Assembly (NCBI GenBank): GCA_937988705.1
Contig: CALKIA010000045.1
Span: forward strand, 1 to 6,465
Length of the DNA: 6,465 bases
From: an uncultured Chloroflexota bacterium
GTDB lineage: Bacteria; Chloroflexota; Anaerolineae; Aggregatilineales; Phototrophicaceae
Direction: 5' to 3'
Below are positions 5,217 through 6,465 of the stretch, in pieces. The position numbers and the translations under genes were made by a program. The notes below the pieces were generated by a model. That model was not told the DNA's origin and searched no databases. It saw nothing but the letters and a program-made list of their open reading frames with translations. How positions within the stretch are numbered: position 1 is the first letter of the stretch; every line of letters starts with the position of its first letter.

Positions 5217-5864
5217 GCTGTGCTCTCCTCTGTTTTCGTCCGGGTTGGTGGACGAGGCATGCCTCGTCCCTACAAACAATCCCCCCTCTTGCTCCCCTCC
5301 CTGAATTCGGAGCGCGCTCGGGGTTAGCTGCGCGCCCGTTGTTCTGGCCTCCCCTCTCCCCGCTTGCGTGGGAGAGGGGCCGGGGGTGAGGGGTATGGCC
5401 TTCAGACTCACCACCTGCGTGCGGGGATCGGCGGGCGTGTGCGTCAGGCTGCCCTCGACAATCGGAAAGCGGCGGATCGTCCCATCCGCCTCCACATCGA
5501 CCAGATGCGGCAAACTCCCCGATGACAACCCGAGCGCCCCCAGATCGATCAAACGGCGCACATATTCGATGTACTCGTGGCGCTCATCGAGGATCGCCTC
5601 CATCCACAAGCCTTTGTCATCGCGGCTCAAGCGGCGGATTGTGCCGATCTTCGCCGCGCCGATCCCGCCGTCCAGCCCGTGATGAAACAGCAGCGGCCGT
5701 TCGCCGTACCAGTCGAGCGCAAAATCCGTCGCGCTGACGAACCGTTCGCGCTGCAAATCGCGCGTGCCTGCCTCGCCCCACTCGACCAGATACCCGCCGA
5801 TCCGGCTTCCGTCCGCCGTCAGCGCCTTGACCGCGCCACCATACGCGACGATTCGTTGCTCCAT
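3816..5864 (-). CDS. Prohead protease joined in frame to HK97-type major capsid protein (682 codons)
   Basis: One uninterrupted frame carries an S78/U35-type prohead protease (residues 1-157), a repeat-derived linker (158-216) and a major capsid protein (217-682). The protease would mature the prohead by cutting scaffold or delta-domain segments. Candidate catalytic positions seen by pattern are His61/His62 in LLFHHG, Ser114/Ser115 in LGLSSGSLPH and Glu137 in FPIVEGSLTHTPADP, matching the His-Ser-Glu order of the HK97 protease family. The ATG at 5864 is chosen because AGGAAGGGG (5870-5878) lies 5 nt upstream. The linker reads PLTPGPSPTQAGRGE (family C), LTPSALRIQGG (family B) and LFVGTRHASSTNP (family D), so it is translated repeat DNA, not a protein domain. 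Annotated protease/capsid fusions are known in phages. Here a good internal ribosome binding site at the capsid start argues that free capsid is also made. Whether the fused polypeptide is stable is unknown. Confidence 0.85.
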   Translation of the reverse strand: MEQRIVAYGGAVKALTADGSRIGGYLVEWGEAGTRDLQRERFVSATDFALDWYGERPLLFHHGLDGGIGAAKIGTIRRLSRDDKGLWMEAILDERHEYIEYVRRLIDLGALGLSSGSLPHLVDVEADGTIRRFPIVEGSLTHTPADPRTQVVSLKAIPLTPGPSPTQAGRGEARTTGAQLTPSALRIQGGEQEGGLFVGTRHASSTNPDENRGEHSMEAVMKTIEATLGITLTPEQRAALTEQLTTPLPQPTAPANKSVIPFSRVQSFTGITEMKDLRYHHLKAQDLVFGAHILNAAHRSGLSLGGASDGFLRAAADKTLRAADYTGYGDGYAVKAAIKADEVFSANLSSNGQNWVGVAYETQLWEAVREAPIYRALIDMGVMEVEIPRGFNSIYIPTEGTDPTFYSLSEQNDLTSDEQLPITGKSSNLTATRRQLTPGFIGARVSFSDIMEEDSLIPVLPFLRAKMESRGQEIIEYLMLNGDTETGSTNLNYDGSAVSGLVDAKGRGPVYTALDGFLKLALVTTPTLARDGGTFDETDFLATIKLLPAAQQVALERMAFIADPATHLAAMDIDVVKQRDTFHPATVENGRLTRMYGVKLFRSGQMALADVDGKITYNAAGTKGRLLLVRPDQFAIGKKRDMRTEVARDIDAQATVVVTTMRFGMASRSANGGAAVTYNITV
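5225..5231 (-). promoter_or_regulatory. Ribosome binding site for internal capsid start
   Basis: Minus-strand AGAGGAG, 8 nt upstream of the ATG at 5216. It lies just after the family D palindrome (5250-5269) that forms part of the protease-capsid linker. It is the main reason to think capsid protein is also translated separately from the protease frame. Confidence 0.75.
5250..5273. repeat. Family D palindromic repeat inside the protease-capsid linker
   Basis: GGACGAGGCATGCCTCGTCC (5250-5269) is a perfect 20-bp palindrome followed by CTAC. A half copy sits at 6011-6029 (GCCCCTCGTCCCTACAAC). It is read in frame as part of the linker (about VGTRHASST). Confidence 0.8.
5290..5325 (+). repeat. 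Degenerate family B repeat inside the protease-capsid linker
   Basis: The left arm CTCCCCTCCCTGAATTCGG is well kept, but the right arm is diverged (AGCGCGCTCGGGGTTAG), so the hairpin is lost. It is read on the minus strand as part of LTPSALRIQGGEQ in the linker. Confidence 0.6.
5349..5393 (+). repeat. Family C hairpin repeat inside the protease-capsid frame
   Basis: CCCCTCTCCC, then CGCTTGCGT, then GGGAGAGGGG, then CCGGGGGTGAGGGG. This is the best-preserved family C copy. On the minus strand it translates exactly to PLTPGPSPTQAGRGE, residues 158-172 of the long frame, directly after the last protease-like residues (VVSLKAI). Confidence 0.8.
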
Positions 5865-6069
5865 GAAATCCCCTTCCTAACCTCACCCCCAACCTCTTTC
5901 CCACGCAAGCGGAGAGCGGGGAGCGACGGCGAGCACTCTTGACTCCCCTCCCTGAATTCGGGGAGGGGCCGGGGGTTGGGTCGGAAAAAACGACTTTTTC
6001 AACACGCTCATGCCCCTCGTCCCTACAACATGCTCCCGTCTTCCCCCTCTCCTCTTTTCGGAGAGGGGG
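5865..6069. repeat. Portal/protease gap filled by repeats of families B, C and D
   Basis: No gene is seen in these 205 bp. They hold an inverted family C copy (about 5873-5922, with the CCCACGCAAGCGG centre), a family B copy with a good hairpin (5943-5982), a half family D copy (6011-6029), and a second family C copy in the opposite orientation with a 10-bp stem (6043-6052 / 6060-6069, 7-nt loop). The last copy runs into the portal stop codon. GAAAAAACGACTTTTTC (5984-6000) is a weak extra inverted repeat. The ribosome binding site of the protease (5870-5878) sits at the inner repeat edge. Confidence 0.7.
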
Positions 6070-6465
6070 CTAGGGGGTGAGGTTGATTTCTACCCTGGCG
6101 TCTTCGCGGCTTTGCGCCTTTGCGTTGAGTCTTTGCTCTTGCTTTTCTTGTTCTTCTTCTGCGCTCTCCGTGTTCTCTGCGGTTAACGTCTTTTTTTCTT
6201 TTCTCGCGCTGGTCAGTCTCTCCACCACCGTCACGCGATCCGGCACATAGCGCACATCCCCATCGGCGATCGCTTTCCAGCCGAGCAGCTCGCGATACTC
6301 GTTCAGCGTGATCGCGCCCGCTGCCAACTGCCCATTCGCGATCTCCGTGCGCGCCCGCGGATCGGTCAGCGCCGTGCGAATCTCATCCAGCGGCAGCCGG
6401 AATTCGACTTCCCGCCCCGGATCGAAGAACGGCAGCACCTGCGCGTTGATCACCCGCGCGATCTT
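6070..6465 (-). CDS. Phage portal protein, C-terminal part (5' end outside window)
   Basis: The portal is the dodecameric ring at the capsid vertex through which DNA is packaged and the tail attaches. Only the last 131 residues are visible, and the frame stays open to the right edge, so the start lies outside. The segment INAQVLPFFDP, then DPRARTEIANGQLAAGAITLNEYRE, then LLGWKAIADGDVRYVP (visible residues 6-75) follows the usual C-terminal pattern of HK97/Phage_portal proteins: a helical stem followed by 'G-hydrophobic-T-x-NEYRE-x-LG ... GGD'. Its place just upstream of the prohead protease fits. From about visible residue 92 the protein changes character: KTLTAENTESAEEEQEK, then RLNAKAQSREDARV, then NLTP. 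These are translations of interspersed repeats, and the TAG stop (6072-6070) lies inside a family C repeat. The native C-terminus has therefore probably been replaced or extended by roughly 40 residues. The portal identity is inferred from pattern and context. Confidence 0.8.
   Translation of the reverse strand, partial: KIARVINAQVLPFFDPGREVEFRLPLDEIRTALTDPRARTEIANGQLAAGAITLNEYRELLGWKAIADGDVRYVPDRVTVVERLTSARKEKKTLTAENTESAEEEQEKQEQRLNAKAQSREDARVEINLTP
6099..6138 (-). repeat. Family A repeat within the portal 3' end
   Basis: On the minus strand it carries GACTCAACGCAAAGGCGC and then AAAGCCGCGAAGACGC, the same family as the intergenic copies. It is translated in the portal frame as QRLNAKAQSREDAR. 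A further repeat-like stretch lies just upstream in the gene (about 6150-6190, TTCTCTGCGGTTAACG on the plus strand, translated TAENTESAEE). Confidence 0.7.

Noticed and set aside
6043..6069. Intrinsic terminator after the portal gene
   Set aside because: The 10-bp GC-rich stem is real, but no T-run follows it in the direction of transcription and the sequence is simply a family C repeat.
5865..6069. Insertion sequence remnant between portal and protease
   Set aside because: There is no transposase fragment and no terminal inverted repeat pair with target duplication; the content is explained by families B, C and D.

Overview
The window is part of a siphovirus-type head and tail morphogenesis module, with all credible genes on the minus strand. 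Read in transcription order (high to low coordinates) it holds: the C-terminal end of a portal protein (cut by the right edge), an HK97-type prohead protease continuous in one open frame with the major capsid protein, a head-tail connector (gp6-like adaptor), a probable tail terminator or neck protein, the probable major tail tube protein, a pair of overlapping frames resembling tail assembly chaperones, and the coiled-coil N-terminus of a probable tape measure protein (cut by the left edge). This is the standard long-tailed phage order. No terminase, integrase, lysis or regulatory gene falls in the window, and I see no credible gene on the plus strand.

The DNA is GC-rich, and four families of short interspersed repeats recur in it. 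Family A is an array built on GACTCAACGCAAAGRCGC. Family B is a hairpin around CCCTCCCTGAATTCGGGGAG. Family C is a hairpin, CCCCTCTCCC-GCTTGCGTG-GGAGAGGGG, followed by a CGGGGGTGAGG-like tail. Family D is GGACGAGGCATGCCTCGTCC followed by CTAC. From general knowledge such repeats are scattered by the hundred in genomes of Chloroflexota (Anaerolineae-like) and a few other environmental phyla. A resident prophage or domesticated phage element in a Chloroflexota chromosome is therefore the best guess. The sequence alone cannot prove this.

The striking feature is where the repeats sit. Every junction not closed by a gene overlap carries them: portal/protease, protease/capsid, capsid/adaptor, terminator/tail tube, tail tube/chaperone and chaperone/tape measure. 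The gene bodies themselves look intact. In several places the repeats have become part of gene structure. They encode about 60 residues joining protease to capsid, they form roughly the last 40 residues and the stop codon of the portal, and they appear to supply the ribosome binding site of the probable tape measure gene. Repeat load together with intact structural frames suggests an element long resident in the host genome and possibly under selection (a GTA-like or otherwise domesticated particle). A recently inserted prophage whose source lineage already carried such repeats remains possible.

Portal, protease and capsid would build the prohead. The adaptor and the terminator-like protein would close the head and join it to the tail. 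The tube protein, chaperones and tape measure would assemble a flexible, non-contractile tail.
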